Assembly: GCF_030815865.1 (NCBI RefSeq)
Contig: NZ_JAUSXI010000001.1
Coordinates: 620,001-684,000 of the forward strand
Reading direction: 5' to 3'
DNA: 64,000 bases
Origin: Arthrobacter globiformis
GTDB lineage: Bacteria; Actinomycetota; Actinomycetes; Actinomycetales; Micrococcaceae
Made by a program: the position numbers and the translations under genes. The notes beneath the pieces were generated by a model that saw only the letters and a list, made by a program, of their open reading frames with translations, did not search any database and had not been told where the DNA came from. Positions 50,555 through 58,789 of this stretch are shown one piece after another (the first letter of the stretch is position 1; each line of letters opens with the position of its first letter).

Positions 50555-50773
50555 TCACCTTAGTGCGCCCGGGGGATCCCCCGGGCCCGGGTTGCCTGAG
50601 GCCCGGATGTACTCCTCCACAGCCGGCTCCGGTACGCGGTAGGACTTGCCGAAGCGGTCGGCCGCCAGCGTTCCGGCCCGGACCATCCGGTAGACGGTCA
50701 TTTTGGAAAGGCGCAGGGCCGCGGCCACCTCGGCAATGGTTAGGTAAGCGGTTGGCAGGTTGGCGATGGACAT
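50555..50773 (-). CDS. Small helix-turn-helix DNA-binding protein (excisionase/BldC type)
   Basis: The 72-residue protein is a single winged helix: LTIAEVAAALRLSKMTVYRMVRAGTLAADRFGKSYRVPEPAVEEYI. The pattern AEVA-x-x-L-x-x-S-K-x-T-V-x-R is that of the MerR-like excisionase family, to which BldC and phage excisionases belong. No integrase or phage gene lies near, so a chromosomal regulator is more likely than a mobile-element excisionase. The ATG at 50773 is followed by SIANLPTAYL. It is leftward, with a small hypothetical gene just upstream in the same direction. Confidence 0.75.
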   Translation of the reverse strand: MSIANLPTAYLTIAEVAAALRLSKMTVYRMVRAGTLAADRFGKSYRVPEPAVEEYIRASGNPGPGDPPGALR

Positions 50774-50820
50774 GGAATCGGCTCCTGTTGGTCGTCGGCT
50801 GGACTGGCGGGATGACCCGC

Positions 50821-51075
50821 CTAGTCCGGCCGCCTCAGTTGCCGGTGGTCGTAGAAGTACACCCGGTCCGAGGACCGGATCCCGATCGATCGGCCGTTCT
50901 TGACCACCACGGTGCCTTCCCGCCTGCCGTTGAACGGATCGTCGCCCAGCAGAACGTCGCCGATCCTGTAGGGAACAGCGGCCGTGAGCGCCCGCTGCAG
51001 TGTCTGGGCCAGGAAGCCGGACAACCGCCCGGATTGAATATTCTCTGCCGGCGCCCCGGCTTGGATTTCCAACAT
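50821..51075 (-). CDS. Small hypothetical protein
   Basis: The 84-residue product (MLEIQAGAPAENIQSGRLSG...) contains GFLAQTLQRALTAAVPYRIGDVLLGDDPFNG and ends SIGIRSSDRVYFYDHRQLRRPD, so it looks like a small soluble alpha/beta protein. I do not recognise a family. AAGGAG lies 8 bases before the ATG at 51075, which fixes the start. It is 47 bases upstream of the helix-turn-helix gene in the same direction, and the two may form one transcript. Confidence 0.55.
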   Translation of the reverse strand: MLEIQAGAPAENIQSGRLSGFLAQTLQRALTAAVPYRIGDVLLGDDPFNGRREGTVVVKNGRSIGIRSSDRVYFYDHRQLRRPD

Positions 51076-51331
51076 GAGGACCACTCCTTCACAGTGTGAC
51101 CAAAGTTCAAGCACTGGCGGCGCGGGTCCGGTTCATCATCCCGGGTTCGGTTCCCGGCCGGCTGGCACCATGTAGTCAACTGTAAGAAATAACCACATGC
51201 GTCACACGAGTAACATTTACCTCATTTATCACAACAGGCCCTCGCGTAACAGGCGGCGAGTACCTGTCTTTGCCCATTTTTACTACTTGTTTTGACCGTT
51301 TCCAGCTTGGCGCGCCATTTCCGCCGGAATC

Positions 51332-52825
51332 CTACTCAGTTTCGACGACCACGGACAGCGGTGAGGTCTCGTCCTCAAGGTGGGCCCGGCGTCGTCCGTT
51401 GCCCCTGACCCAAAGCCGATAGGCGGCCACCAGCGCTCCCAGCCACACAGCTCCCACGTACAGCGCCACGCGCGTCTCCTCAAAGAAGCCAAGCACCGCG
51501 ATCACCAGCACCATGAAGCCGATGGTGAGAACGGACGCCATCGGCCACCACGGGGAGGGGAAGTCCGACGCCGGCAGGCCCTTCCGGGCGATCTCCCGTT
51601 TCATGGCCACGTGGGAGGCGAGAATCATTACCCACACCCAGACCGTGGCGAAGGTGGCGATGGAGGCGATGAGCAGGAAGACATCTTCCGGGATGACCGC
51701 GTTCAGCACCACTCCCACCAGGAGGATCCCGGCCATCATCACCACAGTCATCCACGGAACGCCATGCCGGGAAACCCGCCCGAAGCTCTGCGGTGCATGC
51801 CCTTGCTTGGCCAAACCGAAGAGGATCCGCCCGGCGCCGAAGATGTCGCTGTTGATGGCGGACAGTGCGGCGGTTATCACCACGGCGTTGAGGATGTGGG
51901 GTGCGGCGGGAATGCCCAGGCCGCTGAAGATCTGGACGAACGGACTGCCGTTGCTGCCGATCTCGTTCCACGGGAAGAGGCTCATCAGCACACCTAGGGT
52001 CAGCACATAGAACAGCAGGACGCGGACCGGCACCGTATTGACGGCCTTTGGGATCACCTTCTTGGGGTCGGCTGCCTCGCCGGCTGTGATGCCGATCGTT
52101 TCGATGCCGCCGAACGCGAACATGACGACGGCGAACGAGGCCAGGAGCCCCTCGAAGCCGTTCGGGAACAGGCCGCCGTGCTCCACGAGGTTGCCCAGGC
52201 CCGGGGCGGCCGAGGCGTCGCCGTTCTGGAAGCCGAACGCGAGGATGGCCGCTCCGCCCGCGATCATGGCGATAATTGCCGCAACCTTGACCAGCGTGAA
52301 CCAGAATTCGAGTTCGCCGAAGACCTTCACGCTCAGCAGATTCAGCGCCGCGAGAAGGAAGATGATGGCCAGGATCCAGACCCACCGCTCCACCGACGGG
52401 AACCAGAAGCCCATGTAGATGCTGAAGGCGGTGACGTCGGCGATGGCCACGATCGCCATTTCGAAGACGTAGGTCCAGCCGGTCACGAATCCGGCCAACG
52501 GGCCAAGGTAGCGGCTGGCGTACTGCCCGAAGGATCCCGAGACCGGATGCCGCACGGCCATTTCCCCCAGGGCGCGCATCACCATAAACACGGCGGCGCC
52601 GCCGATCATGTAGGCCAACAGCACGGCGGGGCCGGCTTTTTGGATGGCCGAGGCCGAACCGTAGAACAGGCCGGTGCCGATGGCGGAGCCCAGCGCCATG
52701 AAGCGGATATGGCGGACGCTGAGCCCGCGGTTCAGGACCGTTCCGACGGCGGTTCCGATGGCGGTGCGCGCCGTTCCGGTCCCGCCTACGGGCGCCAATT
52801 CATCTCTTGTTTGGGCTTGTTGCAT
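51332..52825 (-). CDS. Amino acid permease (APC superfamily)
   Basis: The 497-residue permease has about 12 membrane helices. [38 protein letters not shown] near the N terminus (split at residues 35-72) and [25 protein letters not shown] are signatures of the amino-acid transporter group that includes HutT, ProY, AroP and GABA permeases. HutT-like histidine import would fit the hut genes 3 kb away, but they are not adjacent and other substrates are equally possible. A hydrophilic N terminus of about 30 residues and a C-terminal tail flank the core. ATG at 52825. Confidence 0.87.
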   Translation of the reverse strand: MQQAQTRDELAPVGGTGTARTAIGTAVGTVLNRGLSVRHIRFMALGSAIGTGLFYGSASAIQKAGPAVLLAYMIGGAAVFMVMRALGEMAVRHPVSGSFGQYASRYLGPLAGFVTGWTYVFEMAIVAIADVTAFSIYMGFWFPSVERWVWILAIIFLLAALNLLSVKVFGELEFWFTLVKVAAIIAMIAGGAAILAFGFQNGDASAAPGLGNLVEHGGLFPNGFEGLLASFAVVMFAFGGIETIGITAGEAADPKKVIPKAVNTVPVRVLLFYVLTLGVLMSLFPWNEIGSNGSPFVQIFSGLGIPAAPHILNAVVITAALSAINSDIFGAGRILFGLAKQGHAPQSFGRVSRHGVPWMTVVMMAGILLVGVVLNAVIPEDVFLLIASIATFATVWVWVMILASHVAMKREIARKGLPASDFPSPWWPMASVLTIGFMVLVIAVLGFFEETRVALYVGAVWLGALVAAYRLWVRGNGRRRAHLEDETSPLSVVVETE

Positions 52826-53044
52826 GCCAATACCTTCTCGTCATTGGGAGGGGGATCGCTATCCAGCAGACCACGTCTGCGGGAGCTGTGATGAGGCTCA
52901 CGGGGTCTTGGTGTCTTCCATTTCAGACTGTGCGGTGGACTGTGGGGTGGTTCCTCCGCGGTCGCGCGCTCCTCACATCGGACCCGCCGACGCGCTTAAT
53001 TCGCGCGCCGGAAAAATGTCAGTGGCCCGTGAAAGGCTGCGGGT

Positions 53045-54709
53045 ATGGAAAGCAGTGCAGCTGTCGAGACGATGGCGGCGATCGACGCCTCCACTCCGGT
53101 GCTGGCTGCTTTTGTCCGCCGCGGGACGGGTGGCCTTGCGTTCCAAGGATCAGATAGCCCGGCGTCGGACGGTGGTGATCCGTTGCGGGAGCAGGCGGAT
53201 GCGTGCCTGGACGGGCTGGCTGAGCTGGCCCGGATGGAGGCCCGGATGGCGGCTTTGAAGGTGCAGATCGTCGCCGGGTATGCCGCTGCTGAGGCGGCCA
53301 TGGCGTCGCCGGCCGAGTCCCCGCAGGACCGCACCGTCAGGGGGATGGCCGTGACCTCGGAGATCGCGTGCGCGCTGACCATCAGCGAACGCGCCGCCGG
53401 CGCCCTGCTGTTCGACGCCCTTGAACTGACCAGCGCCCGGCCGCTGACCCTGTCCGCGCTACAGGCAGGGGCCATGTCGTGGCAACACGCCCGGATCATG
53501 GTCGACGAAAGCGCGAACCTCGACCCGGCCGGTGCCGCGGCGTTGGAGGCGCATTTCCTGGATCCGGACGCGCCGGACCCTGCGCGGGGTTGCCCGGCCG
53601 GGGAGCTCGTCCCGTGCCGGTTCCGCGCGAAGGTCCGGACCTGGCGGGAACGGCACCACCCGGTCAGCATCGAAACCCGCCACACCCGCTCGGCGGCGGA
53701 CCGGCGGGTGGAATACGCCCCGGACCGCGACGGGATGGCCTGGCTCTCGGCCTATCTGCCCGCGGCCCAGGCCGCCGGGATCTGGGACCGCACCACCGCC
53801 GCCGCCCGCGCCATGCAAGGACCCGGCGAGTCCAGGACCCTCACCCAGCTCCGCGCCGACGTCGCCTCGACCTGGCTCCTCACCCCAGGCCTTGAACAGT
53901 CACCGGCCGCCACCACTGACAGCGCCAGCGACGGCAGCACCGTTGATGACGGCATCGCCGGGTCCGTGCTGTCCGGGGGTGTGCCCTCGCCGGGAGCCCA
54001 GGTCCTCGTCACGGTTCCGGTGTTCTCGCTGCTCGGCCTGACTGATGAACCGGCCATGCTGGACGGCTACGGGCCGATCCCCCCGTCCATGGCCCGTGCC
54101 CTGGTTGCCGACGAGGCGACGTCCTTCCTGCGGGTACTGATAGACCCCCGCGACGGCGCACCCTTGGAGATCGGCCGGACCAGCTACCGCGTTCCCAAAG
54201 CAATGCGGCAATGGCTGCGGCTTCGGGACGCGAAATGCACGTTCCCCAGCTGCAACAACCACTCCCTGGACAACGACGCCGATCACCTCCTCGCCTGGGC
54301 CCGGGGCGGCGGCACCGGGATCAGTAACCTCGGCCAACCATGCCCCAAACATCACAGACTCAAACACAACTCAGCGTGGACACCCACCGCCGCCAGCGCC
54401 AACGACCCGCCCGGCTGGACCTCACCCACCGGCCGCCACTACCCCAGCGAACAACCAGACTGGGAACCACCCCACTGGCCACCACCAATCCAAGCCATAC
54501 TCAACAACCCGGCCGTGTTCAATGACCAAGCCGTGCCCAACAGCCTTGACCCGCGCATGCCCGAACCACCTGACGACCGTGCCCACGCTTCGCCACTACG
54601 TCCCCGGCCGGATAGTGACTGGTATGCGGTGGCTCACGAAGTAGTGCCGGGGACCGAAGTAGTGCCAGGGACGGAAGTAGTGCCGGGGACAGGCCGCGAA
54701 GCAGCCTAA
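53045..54709 (+). CDS. DUF222 / HNH endonuclease domain protein
   Basis: The 554-residue protein belongs to the actinobacterial 13E12/DUF222-HNH group. The N-terminal DUF222 region (about 45-330) includes ALTISERAAGALLFDALELT and QAGAMSWQHARIMVDESANL. The C-terminal HNH nuclease motif is visible as CTFPSCNNHSLDNDADHLLAWARGGGTG then CPKHHRLKH, with the expected paired cysteines and histidines. Members are numerous in actinobacterial genomes and are often thought to be mobile or selfish. The C terminus ends with three copies of EVVPGT, encoded by an 18-bp repeat. No catalytic histidine is missing by eye. It is a stand-alone gene. Confidence 0.88.
   Translation: MESSAAVETMAAIDASTPVLAAFVRRGTGGLAFQGSDSPASDGGDPLREQADACLDGLAELARMEARMAALKVQIVAGYAAAEAAMASPAESPQDRTVRGMAVTSEIACALTISERAAGALLFDALELTSARPLTLSALQAGAMSWQHARIMVDESANLDPAGAAALEAHFLDPDAPDPARGCPAGELVPCRFRAKVRTWRERHHPVSIETRHTRSAADRRVEYAPDRDGMAWLSAYLPAAQAAGIWDRTTAAARAMQGPGESRTLTQLRADVASTWLLTPGLEQSPAATTDSASDGSTVDDGIAGSVLSGGVPSPGAQVLVTVPVFSLLGLTDEPAMLDGYGPIPPSMARALVADEATSFLRVLIDPRDGAPLEIGRTSYRVPKAMRQWLRLRDAKCTFPSCNNHSLDNDADHLLAWARGGGTGISNLGQPCPKHHRLKHNSAWTPTAASANDPPGWTSPTGRHYPSEQPDWEPPHWPPPIQAILNNPAVFNDQAVPNSLDPRMPEPPDDRAHASPLRPRPDSDWYAVAHEVVPGTEVVPGTEVVPGTGREAA
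54646..54699 (+). repeat. 18-bp tandem repeat in the DUF222/HNH 3' end
   Basis: Three units of 18 bases (GAAGTAGTGCCGGGGACC and variants) encode EVVPGT three times before the terminal GREAA. The array keeps frame. Confidence 0.8.
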
Positions 54710-54760
54710 TGCAGGGGGGCTGGGTGTTCAGACCCCTGGATGCCGGCAGCCCCGTCCACC

Positions 54761-55684
54761 TCAGCGGTAGCCGGTGGAATCCGCCGGCAGCCCGGCCTCC
54801 TGGATCTCTTCCAGATAGCGCCAGCAGTCTGGCCGGGAGCCGTCGACGTCGGTAAAGCCGTACTCCTGCGCAAGCCCGCCGGAGGAGAAGGAGCCGCCGG
54901 TCCGGCGGTGTACGTCGGGATCGGCGGCGAGGGCGGCGACCGCCCGGCCCACAAAGCGCGGGCTCTCCGAGATGGCGGCGAAGTGCGGATTCATGGCGGC
55001 CGCCTCGCGCCAATTGGCTTCGGTGGCGCCATAGTGTTCGAGCATCATTTCCGAGCGCATCCAGCCCGGCGTCAGCGCCACGGCCGTGCACCGGAACGGT
55101 TTCAGCTCCTCGGCCTGGCTGAAGGCGAGCCGCAGGATGGCGGACTTGGCGAGGTCGTAAAACGCGGAGAGCCGGTAATGAGTCGCGTTGTACTCGCGCG
55201 TTCCGTCCGTCATTTCCACCACCAGTCCTCCCGGCCGGCGGATGAGGAGCGGCAGTGCGAAGTGGCTGGTGATCAGGTGCGTGTCCACGGCGCCGTGCAG
55301 CATCCTCAAACCGCCGTCAAGCTCGTGTTCCCACAGGGGCGTATTCCACTGGATGAGGTTCTCACCGCCCCAAATGTCGTTCACCAGGATGTCCAGCCGG
55401 CCGTGCTCGTGGTCGATGTGGCGGACCAGCGCGTCCACCTCCGAAGCGTTGAGATGGTCCACCGCCACTGCGATGCCAGTGCCGCCGGCCGCACTCACCA
55501 TGGCGGCGGTTTCTTCAATCGTTTCGGGGCGACGATAGTCGGACGTCCGGCCTTTCGTGGTGCGGCCGGTGCAGTAGACCGCAGCCCCGGCCTCACCCAG
55601 GGCCACGGCCGTGCCGCGCCCTGCCCCTCGAGTGGCCCCGGCGACCAGAGATACCTTGCCCGCGAGCGGAAATTCCATGGACAA
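54761..55684 (-). CDS. Short-chain dehydrogenase/reductase
   Basis: The 307-residue SDR has SLVAGATRGAGRGTAVALGEAGAAVYCTGR (NADP site, split at residues 12-41), LDILVNDIWGGENL, the active-site VEMTDGTREYNATHYRLSAFYDLAKSA and a C-terminal segment TPGWMRSEMMLEHYG. It resembles the putative oxidoreductases with an aspartate/NDIWGG loop found in many actinobacteria; substrate unknown. GGAGG lies 6 bases before the TTG at 55684, which is preferred over the ATG at 55678. It is divergent from the IclR gene, sharing a region with two operator-like sites. Confidence 0.82.
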   Translation of the reverse strand: MSMEFPLAGKVSLVAGATRGAGRGTAVALGEAGAAVYCTGRTTKGRTSDYRRPETIEETAAMVSAAGGTGIAVAVDHLNASEVDALVRHIDHEHGRLDILVNDIWGGENLIQWNTPLWEHELDGGLRMLHGAVDTHLITSHFALPLLIRRPGGLVVEMTDGTREYNATHYRLSAFYDLAKSAILRLAFSQAEELKPFRCTAVALTPGWMRSEMMLEHYGATEANWREAAAMNPHFAAISESPRFVGRAVAALAADPDVHRRTGGSFSSGGLAQEYGFTDVDGSRPDCWRYLEEIQEAGLPADSTGYR

Positions 55685-55734
55685 ACGCTACCTCCGTCTG
55701 CGGGAAACCGGGATGATAGACAGGATAACGGGGA

Positions 55735-55752
55735 TGTCCGGTATTCCAGACA
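55735..55752. promoter_or_regulatory. Hut-type operator 1
   Basis: TGTCCGGTATTCCAGACA is an inverted repeat (TGTCYGG-N4-CCRGACA). It lies between the SDR gene and the IclR gene. A near-identical copy in reverse sits before hutU at 56832. Confidence 0.65.
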
Positions 55753-55802
55753 GCGGTGCCTCTGAAAGGGGTCTGCCGTGTGCGGGCTGGGCGCAAACTT
55801 GA

Positions 55803-55820
55803 AGTACGGGATACCGGACA
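55803..55820. promoter_or_regulatory. Hut-type operator 2
   Basis: AGTACGGGATACCGGACA shares the GG-ATACCGGACA half of the element at 56832 but has a degenerate left half. With operator 1 it flanks the probable IclR promoter, which suggests autoregulation. Confidence 0.5.
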
Positions 55821-55887
55821 CCATTCGGAGATACCTGAAGAACAGAAATCCCGAATAGACAGCCTAATGGCGAGGCCCGGAGGACAC

Positions 55888-56730
55888 ATGGCAGGCGCGA
55901 TGGCCGCAACGGCGGCAACGGCGGCAACGGCCGCAAAGCGGCCGGAATCAGCAGTCAAGGCAAAAGTTCCAGCTGCCGAAAATACCTTGCGGATCCTCAA
56001 ACTGTTGGGTTCCAAGCGGGGGCCGATGGCGGCGTCGAACATTGCGACGGCATTGGGACTGCCGCGCTCAAGTGTGTACCACCTCCTTGGCGTCATGGAG
56101 GCAAACGGCTTTGTCCTGCACCTGCACGAGGAGCAGCGGTACGGCCTCGGCATCAGCGCCTTCGAGCTCAGTTCCGCGTACTCACGGCAAGAACCGCTGT
56201 CTCGGCTTGGGCGGCCCATGCTGGCCAGCCTCGTTGATGTCCTTGGCGAAAGTGCACACCTGGCGGTCCTGCACGGACGGGATGTGCTCTACATCGTGGA
56301 GGAGCGGGCCAAGAACCGGCCGTCCCTCGTGACCGACGTCGGCGTCCGGCTGCCGAGCCACCTCACCGCCAGCGGTCGGGCCATTCTTGCCGCGCTGCCA
56401 AAGTCCCAGGTCCGCGCGCTCTATCCGAACGCCGCCGCCTTCAGTGCCCGGCACGAGGTGGAGGGCGCGATCATGAAGTACTCGGCACTGTCCTCCCACC
56501 TTGACCAGGTGCGGCAGCGTGGCTACGCCACGGAACATGGGGAGGTGACACCCGGCTTTGGCTCCATCGCCGCCGCTGTCACGGATCATCTTGGATGGCC
56601 GACGGCGGCAGTCGCCGTCACGTTCCTCGAGGACAAGCTGCCGGAGGACCAGTGGCCGGTGCTCGCCGCCCGGGTGCAAAAGGTGGCCGACGAGCTCTCC
56701 GTGCGCATCCACGGCCGCCCGGCGAAGTAG
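55888..56730 (+). CDS. IclR family regulator of histidine utilisation
   Basis: The 280-residue protein has an IclR N-terminal winged helix (residues 30-90: NTLRILKLLGSKRGPMAASNIATALGLPRSSVYHLLGVME, shown in part). The ligand-binding domain contains ESAHLAVLHGRDVLYIVEE, LPSHLTASGRAILAALP and the C-terminal AAVTDHLGWPTAAVAVTF. GGAGG lies 4 bases before the ATG at 55888, so the longer frame is not used. An Ala/Thr-rich stretch precedes the HTH. It lies directly upstream of hutU, and the TGTCYGG-N4-CCRGACA motif occurs around both. It is the likely hut regulator, sensing urocanate or histidine; that is inference. Confidence 0.85.
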   Translation: MAGAMAATAATAATAAKRPESAVKAKVPAAENTLRILKLLGSKRGPMAASNIATALGLPRSSVYHLLGVMEANGFVLHLHEEQRYGLGISAFELSSAYSRQEPLSRLGRPMLASLVDVLGESAHLAVLHGRDVLYIVEERAKNRPSLVTDVGVRLPSHLTASGRAILAALPKSQVRALYPNAAAFSARHEVEGAIMKYSALSSHLDQVRQRGYATEHGEVTPGFGSIAAAVTDHLGWPTAAVAVTFLEDKLPEDQWPVLAARVQKVADELSVRIHGRPAK

Positions 56731-56831
56731 CGCCACCCAAGCAGCGGCCTGTCCCCGGAGGTAGCAGCCCAAGTAGGTAGCAGCACAGGGCGTTCTGCGG
56801 GCTGGGAACGCCCTTATCTGCCACCTAGTTG

Positions 56832-56849
56832 GGTCTGGAATACCGGACA
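56832..56849. promoter_or_regulatory. Hut-type operator 3 upstream of hutU
   Basis: GGTCTGGAATACCGGACA is the reverse complement of operator 1 apart from one base. It lies 126 bases upstream of the hutU start, in the region that should carry the hutU promoter (TTGATA at 56895-56900 is a possible -35). Confidence 0.65.
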
Positions 56850-56975
56850 GCACCCGCCGGAAACCCCTGTCTGGCCGGCTCCGGACGGGCTTTAGTTGAT
56901 ACAGAAGCACTTTCGCTCTCAAGCATTCCGCAACACTCCCGATGTAACATATTCCCGCGATACGAAGGAGCCACC

Positions 56976-58673
56976 ATGGCACCCGCCGATTTCACCACCG
57001 GTGCCCGCCCGGTCAAAGCAGCCCGAGGCACCGAGCTCACCGCCAAGTCTTGGCAGACCGAGGCACCCCTGCGCATGCTCATGAACAACCTCGACCCCGA
57101 GGTGGCCGAACGCCCGGATGACCTGGTGGTCTACGGCGGCACCGGCCGGGCCGTGCGCTCCTGGGCAGCCTTCGACGCCATCACCCGCACCCTGGAAACG
57201 ATGGACAGGGACGAGACCCTGCTGGTCCAGTCCGGCAAGCCGGTTGGCGTCTTCCGCACCAACGAATGGGCGCCGCGCGTGCTGCTGGCCAACTCCAACC
57301 TCGTCGGCGACTGGGCGAACTGGCCCGAATTCCGCCGGCTCGAGGCCGAGGGCCTGATGATGTACGGGCAGATGACGGCCGGCTCCTGGATCTACATCGG
57401 CACGCAGGGCATCCTGCAGGGCACGTTCGAAACCTTCGCAGCAATAGCCCGCAAGCTCACTGGAGATAGCAACGGCACACTTGCCGGCACCCTGACGCTG
57501 ACCGGCGGCTGCGGCGGCATGGGCGGCGCCCAGCCCCTCGCCGTCACCCTGAACGAAGGCGCCTGCCTGATTGTCGACGTCGACGAGACCCGCCTCCGCC
57601 GCCGCGCCGGCAAGCGCTACCTCGATGAGGTGGAGACCGACCTCGACGCCGCGATCGCCAAGGTCCTGAAGGCCAAGGAGGAGCGCCGCGGCTGGTCCGT
57701 GGGCTACGTGGGCAACGCCGCCGAGGTCTTCCCCGAACTCCTTCGCCGGCACAAGGCCGGCGAGCTGACCATCGACATCGTCACCGACCAGACCTCCGCC
57801 CACGACCCCCTGAGCTACCTGCCGGAAGGCATCTCCGTGAACGAATGGCACCGCGAGGCCGAGGCTGACCCGGAAGGCTTCACCAAGAAGGCCCAGGCAT
57901 CGATGGCCAAGCACGTCCAGGCCATGGTCGAATTCCAGGACGCCGGCGCCGAGGTGTTCGACTACGGAAACTCCATCCGCGACGAGGCCCGCAAGGGCGG
58001 CTACAGCCGTGCATTCGAGTTCCCCGGCTTCGTCCCGGCCTACATCCGCCCGCTGTTCTGCGAGGGCCTGGGCCCGTTCCGCTGGGTGGCGCTCTCCGGC
58101 GACCCTGAGGACATCGCTGTCACCGACACCGCCATCAAGGAGTTGTTCCCGGAGAACCAGCATCTGCACCGCTGGATCGACGCCGCCGCCGAGCGAGTCG
58201 AATTCGAAGGACTTCCGGCTCGCATTTGCTGGCTGGGCTACGGCGAACGCGCCAAGGCAGGTCTGCTCTTCAACCAGCTGGTCAAGGAAGGCAAGGTCAA
58301 GGCCCCCATCGTGATCGGCCGCGACCACCTGGACTCCGGCTCCGTCGCCTCCCCGTACCGGGAGACCGAAGCCATGGCCGACGGCTCCGACGCCATCGCC
58401 GACTGGCCCCTGCTCAATGCCCTCCTCAACACCGCCTCCGGCGCCACCTGGGTTTCCATCCACCACGGCGGGGGAGTAGGCATCGGCCGCTCCATCCACG
58501 CCGGCCAGGTCTCCGTTGCCGACGGCACCGATCTCGCCGCGCAGAAGCTTGAGCGGCTCCTCACCAACGATCCCGGCATGGGCGTGATCCGGCATGTCGA
58601 CGCCGGCTATGACCGCGCCGTCGACGTCGCCAAGGAACGCGGCGTCCGAATCCCCATGCAGGAACAGCGCTGA
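56976..58673 (+). CDS. hutU: Urocanate hydratase
   Basis: Urocanase converts urocanate to imidazolone propionate with a tightly bound NAD, the second step of histidine degradation. The 565-residue length is normal. Visible features are [17 protein letters not shown] near the N terminus, the NAD-binding glycine-rich [17 protein letters not shown] (about residues 179-195), and [18 protein letters not shown]. The active-site cysteine region is seen as [37 protein letters not shown] precedes the ATG at 56976. It is followed by hutH 116 bases downstream, separated by a REP-like hairpin. Confidence 0.95.
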   Translation: MAPADFTTGARPVKAARGTELTAKSWQTEAPLRMLMNNLDPEVAERPDDLVVYGGTGRAVRSWAAFDAITRTLETMDRDETLLVQSGKPVGVFRTNEWAPRVLLANSNLVGDWANWPEFRRLEAEGLMMYGQMTAGSWIYIGTQGILQGTFETFAAIARKLTGDSNGTLAGTLTLTGGCGGMGGAQPLAVTLNEGACLIVDVDETRLRRRAGKRYLDEVETDLDAAIAKVLKAKEERRGWSVGYVGNAAEVFPELLRRHKAGELTIDIVTDQTSAHDPLSYLPEGISVNEWHREAEADPEGFTKKAQASMAKHVQAMVEFQDAGAEVFDYGNSIRDEARKGGYSRAFEFPGFVPAYIRPLFCEGLGPFRWVALSGDPEDIAVTDTAIKELFPENQHLHRWIDAAAERVEFEGLPARICWLGYGERAKAGLLFNQLVKEGKVKAPIVIGRDHLDSGSVASPYRETEAMADGSDAIADWPLLNALLNTASGATWVSIHHGGGVGIGRSIHAGQVSVADGTDLAAQKLERLLTNDPGMGVIRHVDAGYDRAVDVAKERGVRIPMQEQR

Positions 58674-58687
58674 GGTATCCGCTGATC

Positions 58688-58775
58688 GAGCTTGTCGAGA
58701 TCAAGGTTTCGACAAGCTCACGGCAGGCTCAACCGGAGAACAGGCTCAACCGGCGAATAGGCTCAACCACCAGAA
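58688..58775. repeat. REP-like hairpin and 17-bp direct repeats between hutU and hutH
   Basis: GAGCTTGTCGA (58688-58698) pairs with TCGACAAGCTC (58709-58719). This GGTTTCGACAAGCTCA-type palindrome is dispersed in many actinobacterial genomes. Three 17-bp copies of CAGGCTCAACCGGAGAA (58724, 58741, 58758) follow. The hairpin lies inside the probable hutU-hutH transcript. Confidence 0.75.
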
Positions 58776-58789
58776 GTAGGAACACTCCA

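Noticed and set aside
50555..50773. Excisionase as a sign of a mobile element
   Set aside because: No integrase, attachment repeat or phage gene is near; a chromosomal BldC-like regulator is the simpler reading.
56919..58595. 558-residue minus-strand ORF over hutU
   Set aside because: Antisense shadow of hutU; Gly/Val/Asp-rich and lacks motifs.
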